Of a DNA stretch of 21,379 bases, positions 1 to 5,837 are shown one piece after another. Below the pieces are notes generated by a model that was not told the DNA's origin, searched no databases, and was given only the letters and a program-made list of their open reading frames with translations. This DNA comes from Candidatus Micrarchaeota archaeon CG_4_10_14_0_2_um_filter_60_11 (lineage in GTDB: Archaea > Micrarchaeota > Micrarchaeia > Norongarragalinales > Norongarragalinaceae), in NCBI GenBank assembly GCA_002792915.1, contig PFPF01000017.1, forward strand, positions 1 to 21,379. The letters run 5' to 3'. The translations under genes were made by a program, and so were the position numbers. Position 1 is the stretch's first letter. Each line of letters starts with the position of its first letter.

Positions 1-617
1 TTACGGGTGTAATAGTCACCAAGATGGACGGTTCGGGCAAGGGAGGCGGAGCGCTTTCCAGCGTGGCGGTGTCGGGTGCGAAAATCGCGTTCATCGGAAC
101 CGGCGAAAAGATGGCCGACTTGGAGGCGTTCGACGCGGAGGCGTTCGTCGGCTCGCTCGTAGGCTTCCCGAACATCGGCGCGCTGCTCGAAAAGGCGCGC
201 GAGGCGAGCGATGAACAAGTTCTCGAGAAGGCGATGTCCGACGGCAAGCTGGACTTCGACTCGTTCCTGGCGCAGATGCGCACGATGCGCAAGATGGGCC
301 CCCTCAAGCAGGTAATGCAGATGCTCGGCGTTTACGACTTGCCGGAAGAGGTAGTCGGGCAGAGCGAGGAGAAGCTGAAGCAGTTCGAGGCGGCGGTGTT
401 GAGCATGACGCCCGCCGAACGCAAGAACCCCGACTTGATGAAGCAGAAGGCGCGGCAGCAGCGCGTCGCCAAAGGCGCGGGAATCAAGGAGGACGAGGTG
501 AAGCAGCTGCTCCAAAACTTCGAGCGCGCGTCCAAGATGATGAAGTCGCTCGGCAGGAACCGCGGTTTTCTTAAAGGCATAGGCAAGCGCTTCCCCGGAC
601 TGGCGGGAATGAAATAA
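1..617 (+). CDS. srp54: Signal recognition particle 54 kDa protein, C-terminal part (5' end outside window)
   Basis: GTPase subunit of the signal recognition particle; binds SRP RNA and signal peptides as they leave the ribosome. The reading frame is open from base 3, so the start lies upstream. The visible protein opens in the G4 region (TGVIVTKMDGSGKGGGALSS), matching the family TKxDG-x-KGGGA motif, and continues with IAFIGTGEKMADLEAFD, the end of the NG domain. The M domain follows: a Met-rich stretch (FLAQMRTMRKMGPLKQVMQM) and the SRP-RNA binding helix region (QRVAKGAGIKEDEV, where the family usually has GSG). It ends normally with TAA. Its receptor, ftsY, lies in the same window at 17619-19136. 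The family call is near certain; only the N-terminal N and G1-G3 parts are missing because the window starts inside the gene. Confidence 0.97.
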   Translation, partial: TGVIVTKMDGSGKGGGALSSVAVSGAKIAFIGTGEKMADLEAFDAEAFVGSLVGFPNIGALLEKAREASDEQVLEKAMSDGKLDFDSFLAQMRTMRKMGPLKQVMQMLGVYDLPEEVVGQSEEKLKQFEAAVLSMTPAERKNPDLMKQKARQQRVAKGAGIKEDEVKQLLQNFERASKMMKSLGRNRGFLKGIGKRFPGLAGMK

Positions 618-624
618 TATAAAA
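614..624 (+). promoter_or_regulatory. TATA-like box for the gene at 647
   Basis: The AT tract ATAATATAAAA overlaps the srp54 stop codon. Its core (617-624) is centred about 26 bases before the ATG at 647, so transcription would begin at or next to the start codon, giving a leaderless mRNA. Confidence 0.6.
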
Positions 625-646
625 CCGCGCGTCCACAATTTTTGCG

Positions 647-1570
647 ATGGCTAAACCTAAAGTCGCTTCCGGAAAGGGTTCGAGTGCTTACGTGGTTGCC
701 AGTTTGGGGCACTCGGTCGCCAATCCCAACGAGGAAACTTTTTACCGTTTCCTGCAGCATGTGCTGGGCTTCAGTTACGCGCCGCATTTTGACGACTTGC
801 GCAAGGCTGAGGGGCCGGCGTATTTTGTTCCCGACGCAACTACCAGCCCCGATGGCGCTTCCCATCATTTTAAACTAAATTTTTATTCGTCCAGGGGGTC
901 CCATAAGCTTTCGCCGGACATCATACTGAAACTTAACGGCAACGAGCGCCTAGTTCCGCTGGAACTGAAGTACACCTACGAGTTGCCGCCACTAAAGCGC
1001 GGGCTTCCGGCGGCGCGCCGCCAAAAATATCAGTTTCTCCTCGCGCTGATGAATTCCATTCCACTGGTGCACGGCAAAACGAAGAACGAAGTCTACCGCG
1101 AACTCTCCAGATATATTGAGAACGGCAACGGAAAGAAAAACCCGCCCGCGTATGTCCCGCAACTCGCGGAACGTTACCGCGTGCTTTACCCTGCCGACGG
1201 AACGCCGCAACAGTTTCTTGACGACGTTTACGGTTTGTCCCGCCTCTTCGGCGAGTCGCGCTTCCACATTTGGAGTTACAAGCCGTTCGTGCTTTCATGG
1301 CAAGGCGAGGTGCCGTCGCCGAAGTTGGGAGTCCAAACGCGCGTGCTTCTCGGAGTTTCGCGCCAGTTCTTGAATTACACGCGGGCAAGGTCAGCCGGAA
1401 AGCGGCCGAGGTTGCCTTTTTCGGCTAAAGGCGCCGAAATGTTTGGGAATTGGCTGATTGCAGACAACGCGGTTGACCGCGACAAGTTTCAGCATGATCC
1501 CGCAGTCGTCGCCAACTTTTCCGATGCCTTGGATGTTTTGAAGGAAGTTCGCGCGAGGCGGATGAAATGA
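647..1570 (+). CDS. Unrecognised protein, candidate PD-(D/E)XK nuclease
   Basis: A 307-residue protein I do not recognise as a named family. Residues 90-108 read P-D91, a hydrophobic strand, then E106-L-K108 (SPDIIL ... LVPLELKYTY). This is the spacing of the PD-(D/E)XK nuclease core, in which D, E and K coordinate metal. E29/E30 in NPNEETFYRFL could be the conserved acidic residue of the first helix, and QKYQF (127-131) could follow the core. It is soluble, with no signal peptide. The stop TGA overlaps the next ATG (ATGA), so it is translationally coupled to the prepilin peptidase. By eye the DNA is richer in A and T than its neighbours, for example around 860-900, 1020-1030 and 1130-1140, which may mean horizontal acquisition. 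ATG at 647 is supported by the TATA box 26 bases upstream. Nuclease function is inference. Confidence 0.75.
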   Translation: MAKPKVASGKGSSAYVVASLGHSVANPNEETFYRFLQHVLGFSYAPHFDDLRKAEGPAYFVPDATTSPDGASHHFKLNFYSSRGSHKLSPDIILKLNGNERLVPLELKYTYELPPLKRGLPAARRQKYQFLLALMNSIPLVHGKTKNEVYRELSRYIENGNGKKNPPAYVPQLAERYRVLYPADGTPQQFLDDVYGLSRLFGESRFHIWSYKPFVLSWQGEVPSPKLGVQTRVLLGVSRQFLNYTRARSAGKRPRLPFSAKGAEMFGNWLIADNAVDRDKFQHDPAVVANFSDALDVLKEVRARRMK

Positions 1571-2409
1571 ACTTCGAACTGTTGCGCGTCGGCATCGCGC
1601 TCGCGGGCGTCGGCTTCGCCGCGTGGCAGGACCAGAAGACGAGTTACATCGACGACAGGGTCCTGTACGCGATGATAATCGCGGGCGCGCTCCTCGACTT
1701 GGCGACGCTTGACGCAAACTTCATTTATCCGACCTTCCTCGGCTTCGCGTTCATCATGCTCCTCGGCTACGCCGCTTTCCGCGCGGGGTGGTTCGGCGCC
1801 GGGGACGCCTACCTGCTCGCGGGAATACACCTGCTGTTGCCCCTGCCCGTTGCGCTAACGCAGTTCGCCGTTCCCTCATACCTGCTCGTGCTGCCGCCGG
1901 TCGCGACGATTTTCGTGACTGCGTCGCTGTTCGCCACAGTCGGCTCGGCCGCGTTCTACGCCCGCAGGCTGTGGGGCGAGCACGCGAGCGTTTTCAAGAA
2001 GCCCAAAGCCGCGTTTTATTTCGTTGTCGCGTTCGGTTTGCCCGTAGCGCTGCTCCCGCTCGGCTTGGGCGCCCTGCAATGGTTCGCCTTTTCGCTGTTC
2101 GCCGAGTCTTCGCTCTTCTTCCTCGTTTTCAAAAACGAGGTCTCGGAAAAGCTGATAGTCAAGAAAGTCCCGCTGGCGAAAGTCGAGGATGAGGACCTGA
2201 TTGCAACCGACAAGATGCCCGCCGCGCTCGTAAAGCGCCTGAAAATCGGGAAAGTGGCGACCAAGGAAGTGATGGCGCGCCTGCGGCGGGCCCGTGTTTC
2301 CAGCATTTGGGTGCACAAGAGCCTGCCCCGCTTCGGGCCGTACATACTGGCCGCCTTGCTTGCCGCGCTGTTGACGGGCGACTTCGCGGCGTTCCTGCTA
2401 TTGTCTTAA
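1567..2409 (+). CDS. Type IV prepilin/archaellin leader peptidase (A24 family)
   Basis: Membrane aspartyl protease that cuts class III signal peptides from archaellins and type IV pilins on the cytoplasmic face. The two catalytic aspartates are visible: D22 in AAWQDQKTSYIDD after the first membrane helix, and D80 in the GxGD motif (WFGAGDAYLLAG). Hydrophobic segments lie near residues 5-19, 33-46, 55-71, 82-100, 105-125, 145-175 and at the C terminus (260-278). Between the last two is a charged cytoplasmic region (about 190-250) that makes the protein, at 280 residues, somewhat longer than FlaK/PibD-type enzymes. The start overlaps the preceding stop by four bases. No pilin or archaellin gene is in the window, so the substrates are unknown. 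Confidence 0.88.
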   Translation: MNFELLRVGIALAGVGFAAWQDQKTSYIDDRVLYAMIIAGALLDLATLDANFIYPTFLGFAFIMLLGYAAFRAGWFGAGDAYLLAGIHLLLPLPVALTQFAVPSYLLVLPPVATIFVTASLFATVGSAAFYARRLWGEHASVFKKPKAAFYFVVAFGLPVALLPLGLGALQWFAFSLFAESSLFFLVFKNEVSEKLIVKKVPLAKVEDEDLIATDKMPAALVKRLKIGKVATKEVMARLRRARVSSIWVHKSLPRFGPYILAALLAALLTGDFAAFLLLS

Positions 2410-2413
2410 AAAC
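2405..2413 (+). promoter_or_regulatory. TATA-like box for cca
   Basis: CTTAAAAAC, centred about 27 bases before the cca ATG, overlaps the stop codon of the prepilin peptidase gene. It gives cca its own leaderless transcript. Confidence 0.5.
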
Positions 2414-2435
2414 GCGCGTCGCGTGATTAAAACTC

Positions 2436-3800
2436 ATGAAGGGAGCCGAAAAGATTTTCGCGGAAGTCGCGCTGGAAATATCGCCGATGCCCGCCGAGGC
2501 GAAGCGCGAGAAGGAGTTCGCGCTCGAAATCTGCAGGATTCTGGAGAAGAACCTCAAGGGCGAAGGCGTAGAATGCGCATTCGTGGGCTCGGCCGCGCGC
2601 GACACGGGCCTCAAGGGCGACAACGACCTGGACTTGTTCGTGCAGTTCCCGCGCGACAAGAGCGAGGATTATATCGTCAAGAAGACCTTCGAAGCCGCGC
2701 GCAAGATTCCCGGCGAGTGGGTGACGCACTACGCCGAGCACCCGTACCTGCAGGCGCAGCTGGGCGCCTTCAAGGTCGAAGTGATTCCCTGCTTCAGGAT
2801 GGCCGCCAACGGCGAGCTCAAGAGCGCGGTCGACCGCTCGCCGCTGCACATGGCTTACTTGCAGGAGAAGCTGACGCCGCCGCAGCGCCGCGACGTGCGC
2901 CTCTTGAAGAAACTCCTAAAGACCGCGGGCATTTACGGCGCGGAAATCAGCATCGAAGGCTTCTCGGGCCTGTTGTGCGAGTACTTGATACTCAACTACC
3001 GCAACCTGGAAACGCTAATCGAGTCCGCCGCGAAATGGAAGGCGCCCGTGTTCGTCGACTTGGAAGGGTTTTACATAGACTCCACGCAGCCGGAATTCGA
3101 CGCGCCGCTCGTGCTAATCGACGCGATTGACAAGAAGCGCAACGTTGCCGCCGTGCTCAGCGAAACCAACTTCCACAAATTCGTTTCCCTGTGCCAGGCG
3201 TTCCGCCGCAGGCAATCCCGCGACTTCTTCTTCCGCCCAGCAACCAAGGCGCCGTCCCGCAACGAAGTGGCGAAAAAGCTCAAGGCGCGCGGCACGCACT
3301 TCTTGCTGCTCTCATTCGGAAAGCCGGAACTAGTGGAAGACATACTCGTTCCGCAGCTGCGCAAGACCGCCTCCGCGATAACGCGGGAAATGCGCGCCGC
3401 CGGCTTCGGCGTGGTGGACTACGCCTATTACGCGGCCAACAACTGCGGCGTGCTGCTTGAACTCGCGTCCAGCCAACGCCCGTCTGTGGAACTCGTGCAG
3501 GGCCCGCCGGTGCGCGAAGAGGCGGCATGCGTCAACTTCTCGAAGGCGCATTCCGCGGCACTCCGCGGCCCGTTCGTCAAGGGCGACCGGATTTTCGTGG
3601 AAGAGCGCGTAACCGAGCGTTCCGCCAAAAAATTCCTATCCGGGCTGTTGAAGGACGCGCGCGCATTGGGTGTTGGTGCTAACCTTTCGGCACCATTGAA
3701 GGGTGCGGCGGTGCTCGAGGACGCGGAGCTGAACTCGGTGTCCGACGATGAAGCCGCGGAGCTGTGGAAGTACCTCTCCGCGCGCGACTACTGGCTGTAA
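2436..3800 (+). CDS. cca: Archaeal (class I) CCA-adding enzyme
   Basis: tRNA nucleotidyltransferase that builds or repairs the 3' CCA of tRNAs using CTP and ATP without a nucleic acid template. The 454-residue length is normal for the archaeal class. The nucleotidyltransferase head shows GS51-52 followed by RDTGLKGDNDLDLFV, with the metal-binding pair D64 and D66 (DLDLF). The third carboxylate is probably E115 in KVEVIPCF. The downstream neck/body region contains EGFSGLLCEYLILNY, typical of the family, and the tail domain follows. The enzyme is needed here, since neither tRNA in the window encodes CCA. The ATG is fixed by a TATA-like box about 27 bases upstream. The following genes are on the other strand, so the transcript is probably monocistronic. 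Confidence 0.96.
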   Translation: MKGAEKIFAEVALEISPMPAEAKREKEFALEICRILEKNLKGEGVECAFVGSAARDTGLKGDNDLDLFVQFPRDKSEDYIVKKTFEAARKIPGEWVTHYAEHPYLQAQLGAFKVEVIPCFRMAANGELKSAVDRSPLHMAYLQEKLTPPQRRDVRLLKKLLKTAGIYGAEISIEGFSGLLCEYLILNYRNLETLIESAAKWKAPVFVDLEGFYIDSTQPEFDAPLVLIDAIDKKRNVAAVLSETNFHKFVSLCQAFRRRQSRDFFFRPATKAPSRNEVAKKLKARGTHFLLLSFGKPELVEDILVPQLRKTASAITREMRAAGFGVVDYAYYAANNCGVLLELASSQRPSVELVQGPPVREEAACVNFSKAHSAALRGPFVKGDRIFVEERVTERSAKKFLSGLLKDARALGVGANLSAPLKGAAVLEDAELNSVSDDEAAELWKYLSARDYWL

Positions 3801-3802
3801 AA

Positions 3803-4051
3803 TCAGCTGATTAGCCCGCATTCCTCGACTTGGGCGTTCTCCACGCCTTCGACTGCCGCGACGATTTCCTGGTAGTCCTTGGATTCCTTGTCCTCGCACA
3901 CGAACGACGCCTTGACTATCTTCGTGCCGAAAACGAAGTCCTCGATTTTTCCCGTGTTGAAGCCGGGCACCTTCTTGACGCGTTCCAGCAGTTCCTCGAT
4001 TGTCACGCCTTCGGCGGGCGAAATCCTCAACAAAGTCAAAACCTTACCCAT
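3803..4051 (-). CDS. Elongation factor 1-beta (aEF-1beta)
   Basis: Guanine nucleotide exchange factor that recharges aEF-1alpha with GTP during translation. The 82-residue protein matches the short archaeal form: MGKVLTLLRISPAEGV, then IEELLERVKKV, FVFGTKIVKASFVCED and a C-terminal VEGVENAQVEECGLIS, giving the alternating strand and helix order of the ferredoxin-like exchange domain. The usual aspartate/glutamate-rich final strand is here shortened. The ATG overlaps the last codons of the upstream ribL gene by eight bases, so translation is coupled. It is the last gene of the minus-strand Zn-ribbon/ribL/EF-1beta cluster and ends two bases from the convergent cca stop. Confidence 0.93.
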   Translation of the reverse strand: MGKVLTLLRISPAEGVTIEELLERVKKVPGFNTGKIEDFVFGTKIVKASFVCEDKESKDYQEIVAAVEGVENAQVEECGLIS

Positions 4052-4463
4052 TTTTCCTCAACCTCTTTTTCAAAAGCGAACTCTTGTGCCTGCGCGGCTT
4101 GAACGCCCGCAGGCGCACGACTTGCGCGCCCGTTTTCTTGAGCGCATTCACGTCCGCGGACTGGTCATAACCCAGCACGACCACTTGCGGCTTCCATCGC
4201 CGCACGACGGCGTGAAAATCCTTTGACCCCCCGAGGACCGCCTTGTCCACCGCGCGCAGCGCGCCTACGAGGTGCAGCCGCTCGCCCTCCGAGAACAGCG
4301 GTTTCCTGCCCTTCAGCCGTTCGATTGACGAGTCGCGCGCAACGACGGCAATCAATTCGCCGCCCCGCTTTTTCGCGTTCTCGACGAACCAAACGTGCCC
4401 CGGGTGGAGCAAATCGAAAGAGCCGAAAACCATTACGAGCCTTACGGGCCTTGGAACCCGCAT
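4044..4463 (-). CDS. ribL: Cytidylyltransferase-type nucleotidyltransferase, probable archaeal FAD synthetase RibL
   Basis: Transfers a nucleotidyl group. RibL makes FAD from FMN and ATP (or the cytidine analogue from CTP). The HxGH signature is clear in VFGSFDLLHPGHVWFVENAK, followed by VVARDSSIERLKGRKPLFSEGER and the late motif VVLGYDQ, the pattern of MJ1179-type RibL rather than of glycerol-3-phosphate cytidylyltransferase. At 139 residues it has family length. I chose the ATG at 4463 because family members have a short basic run before the first strand (MRVPRPVRLVMVFGSF). This start overlaps the Zn-ribbon gene by 22 bases. The ATG at 4433 would begin inside the strand and is less likely. 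The substrate is inferred from family resemblance. Confidence 0.8.
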   Translation of the reverse strand: MRVPRPVRLVMVFGSFDLLHPGHVWFVENAKKRGGELIAVVARDSSIERLKGRKPLFSEGERLHLVGALRAVDKAVLGGSKDFHAVVRRWKPQVVVLGYDQSADVNALKKTGAQVVRLRAFKPRRHKSSLLKKRLRKNG

Positions 4464-4588
4464 TTTTGGCACTTGTACTTGTTCTCGTTCTTGCGGCAGT
4501 CCGCGCACCGCTCGACGGGCGCGCCGCACTCGGGACAGGGAAATTTCGCGTGCTTGGGCGAAGCCCTGCCGCAACTAATGCAAGCCAT
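4442..4588 (-). CDS. Small double Zn-ribbon protein (HVO_2753-like, translation-associated)
   Basis: A 48-residue protein with four CxxC knuckles: C3/C6, C18/C21, C28/C31 and C40/C43, the last with CG. These can form two zinc ribbons. This pattern (CxSCG, CPECG, CADC, CQKCG) is that of archaeal zinc-finger proteins annotated as RNA-binding with a function in translation. They are often found beside EF-1beta, as here, with ribL between them. The ATG is 27 bases from the centre of a TATA box on the minus strand (TATAAAAG, 4618-4611), so the mRNA should be leaderless. It heads the operon with ribL and the EF-1beta gene. Confidence 0.85.
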   Translation of the reverse strand: MACISCGRASPKHAKFPCPECGAPVERCADCRKNENKYKCQKCGFQGP

Positions 4589-4610
4589 ACGGTAGTTACG
4601 GGGTAAAACC

Positions 4611-4619
4611 CTTTTATAC
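4611..4619. promoter_or_regulatory. Single TATA-like box between divergent Zn-ribbon gene and tRNA-Arg
   Basis: CTTTTATAC reads as TATAAAAG on the minus strand, 27 bases from the Zn-ribbon ATG, and as TTTATA on the plus strand, about 29 bases from the tRNA-Arg 5' end. No second AT-rich box lies at a suitable distance from either start, so one box appears to serve both directions. A short inverted repeat (GGGTTTTACCC on the minus strand, 4611-4601) sits just downstream on the Zn-ribbon side. Confidence 0.5.
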
Positions 4620-4643
4620 GTTTCCAGCCCCAATCCTAGCGAG

Positions 4644-4773
4644 GGGCCCATAGTATAGCCTGGATAGAATGCGAGCTTGCGGAGCTCGAGACCGGGGTTC
4701 GAATGCACTTCTTTTGCCTGCGGGGCAAAAGACCTGCGCTAGAAAAGAAGTGCCGAAACTCCCCGTGGGCCCG
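4644..4773 (+). tRNA. tRNA-Arg(GCG) with a T-loop intron
   Basis: Acceptor stem 4644-4650 pairs perfectly with 4766-4772 (GGGCCCA/TGGGCCC), with discriminator G4773. The D arm is 4653-4670, with A14, G15, G18, G19 and A21 in place but a weak stem containing one A-A mismatch and two wobble pairs. The anticodon stem CGAGC/GCTCG (4672-4676/4684-4688) closes the loop TTGCGGA, so U33 is followed by anticodon GCG (4679-4681), which reads CGC. The variable loop is 4689-4692 and the T stem CGGGG/CCCCG is 4693-4697/4761-4765. The T loop is interrupted after TTCGAA (4703) by a 56-base intron; splicing restores TTCGAAT. The mature tRNA is 74 bases without encoded CCA. Confidence 0.93.
4704..4759 (+). 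other. tRNA intron at position 59/60 (T loop) of tRNA-Arg
   Basis: The predicted bulge-helix-bulge is complete. The outer helix is the T stem GGGG/CCCC. The central 4-base-pair helix TTCG/CGAA is 4698-4701/4754-4757. The bulges are AAT (4702-4704) and ACT (4758-4760). The inner helix of 11 perfect pairs is 4705-4715/4743-4753. Cleavage after the second base of each bulge gives a seven-base T loop, TTCGAAT. Inside the intron a second hairpin, TTTTGCC/GGCAAAA (4712-4718/4724-4730), can form at the expense of the last four pairs of the inner helix. There is no coding capacity. Confidence 0.9.
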
Positions 4774-4774
4774 C

Positions 4775-4796
4775 TTATTTTTTTATTTTGTTTTTC
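4775..4796 (+). terminator. T-rich terminator after tRNA-Arg
   Basis: A run of almost uninterrupted T on the plus strand, with T7, T4 and T5 blocks separated by single bases, begins two bases after the tRNA. This is typical of archaeal transcription termination. Confidence 0.65.
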
Positions 4797-4802
4797 TATC
4801 CG

Positions 4803-5837
4803 CTACTTCTCGATTACCACGTTAAGCGTCTTGTCGCCGCAGGACGTTTCGCAGATGATTTGGCCGGGGTAGTAGCCCGAAGCGAAAGGCCCCAGAGTCA
4901 CTTCGAAGAGCTTCGGCTTGTCAGAAGTCAGCTTCTCGTTCGGGTTCACGTCCGTGATGCTCGCCTTGCCCGCCAGCTTCTGGCCGACCGCGCGGCACGC
5001 CGCGTTCAACTCAAGGTCGTCTTCCTTGACCGTAATCTTGATGTTGCCAACGAAGCTGCTCTCGTCCGACCCCAGCTTCTTTTCGATGGAGTTCGGCGTC
5101 ACCGAAATCGACGGCGCGGCTACGGCGGAAACCGACACGGAAACGCCCCTGCTCGTGTACTTCGCGCGTATGCGGCCCTGCGCGCTCGTGCTTTTGCCCG
5201 TTCCCGCCGGTGCCCTGACTTGCACGGAGAAAGTGTCCTTGGTCTTTGGGTTCAGCGTCCTGGTGTTCGGCAGGACAAGCCCGTCAAACCCGCCTTCGCC
5301 CACGAATTCGAGTTGAATCGGGTCGTTGCCCTTGTTGGTAACCGTCAAATCGACCGTGAAAGTGCAGCCCGCGCCGGTCTTGAAGCCGGTTTTCGCGGCT
5401 TCGACTTCCAAGTCCCAGTTGCGTTCCATTTCCACGGTTTCGGTGCGCGCCTCGCCGGACGCGAGGGTTACGCTCGTCATCTGCCTCTTGTGCTGGCTGT
5501 TGGCGGGCGAGACTTCCAGCGACAGTTCGCGCGTTGACGGCGCGTTTTCGAAGCGCGCCCCGCCGTTGTCGTCAGTGTACTTCGCTTGGCCGATGCGGCT
5601 GCCGTCCGAATTAATGAGCGAAACTTCCGTGCCAACGAGTGGCTGCCCCGAATCCATTTCAACGACCGAGACCATGAGCGTGCCGGGCACCGGGCGGAGG
5701 AAAATGAGCCAGTAAGCCAGCGCGAGTATGACTACCGCGAGCGCGATTTTCTGCCAGCCGACCTTGTTCACGGCGGGCTCTATCTTTTCGCGGAGTTCCG
5801 CGATTTTTTCCGCCAAACCGTTGCCGCCTTCTTCCAT
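4803..5837 (-). CDS. Membrane-anchored extracellular beta-domain protein, function unknown
   Basis: A 344-residue protein not assignable to a named family. A short cytosolic segment (1-28) precedes one membrane helix (about 29-47, IALAVVILALAYWLIFL). The rest is polar and strand-rich and should lie outside the cell. The first outer part (52-130) resembles a Cna-B or carboxypeptidase-regulatory-like domain: TLMVSVVEMDSGQPLVGTEV, then DNGGARFENAP. The second part (about 140-235) looks like an immunoglobulin-like or CARDB-type fold (LTVTNKGNDPIQLEFVGEG). The last third contains cysteines C290, C330 and C334. The ATG directly follows the gatE stop, so it is probably co-transcribed with gatDE, although no functional link is evident. 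Confidence 0.8.
   Translation of the reverse strand: MEEGGNGLAEKIAELREKIEPAVNKVGWQKIALAVVILALAYWLIFLRPVPGTLMVSVVEMDSGQPLVGTEVSLINSDGSRIGQAKYTDDNGGARFENAPSTRELSLEVSPANSQHKRQMTSVTLASGEARTETVEMERNWDLEVEAAKTGFKTGAGCTFTVDLTVTNKGNDPIQLEFVGEGGFDGLVLPNTRTLNPKTKDTFSVQVRAPAGTGKSTSAQGRIRAKYTSRGVSVSVSAVAAPSISVTPNSIEKKLGSDESSFVGNIKITVKEDDLELNAACRAVGQKLAGKASITDVNPNEKLTSDKPKLFEVTLGPFASGYYPGQIICETSCGDKTLNVVIEK

Noticed and set aside
332..868. Minus-strand frame across the srp54 end
   Set aside because: It lies opposite the srp54 M domain and the start of the next gene, with Ser/Arg/Cys-rich shadow translation and no recognisable motif.
4464..4574. Upstream extension of the ribL frame
   Set aside because: It overlaps the Zn-ribbon gene in another phase and encodes an Arg-rich tail not found in the RibL family.
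4704..4759. The tRNA-Arg insertion as a mobile element or a split tRNA
   Set aside because: It has no open frame, no terminal repeats and no promoter or terminator inside. The bulge-helix-bulge and restored T loop explain it fully as an intron in a contiguous gene.
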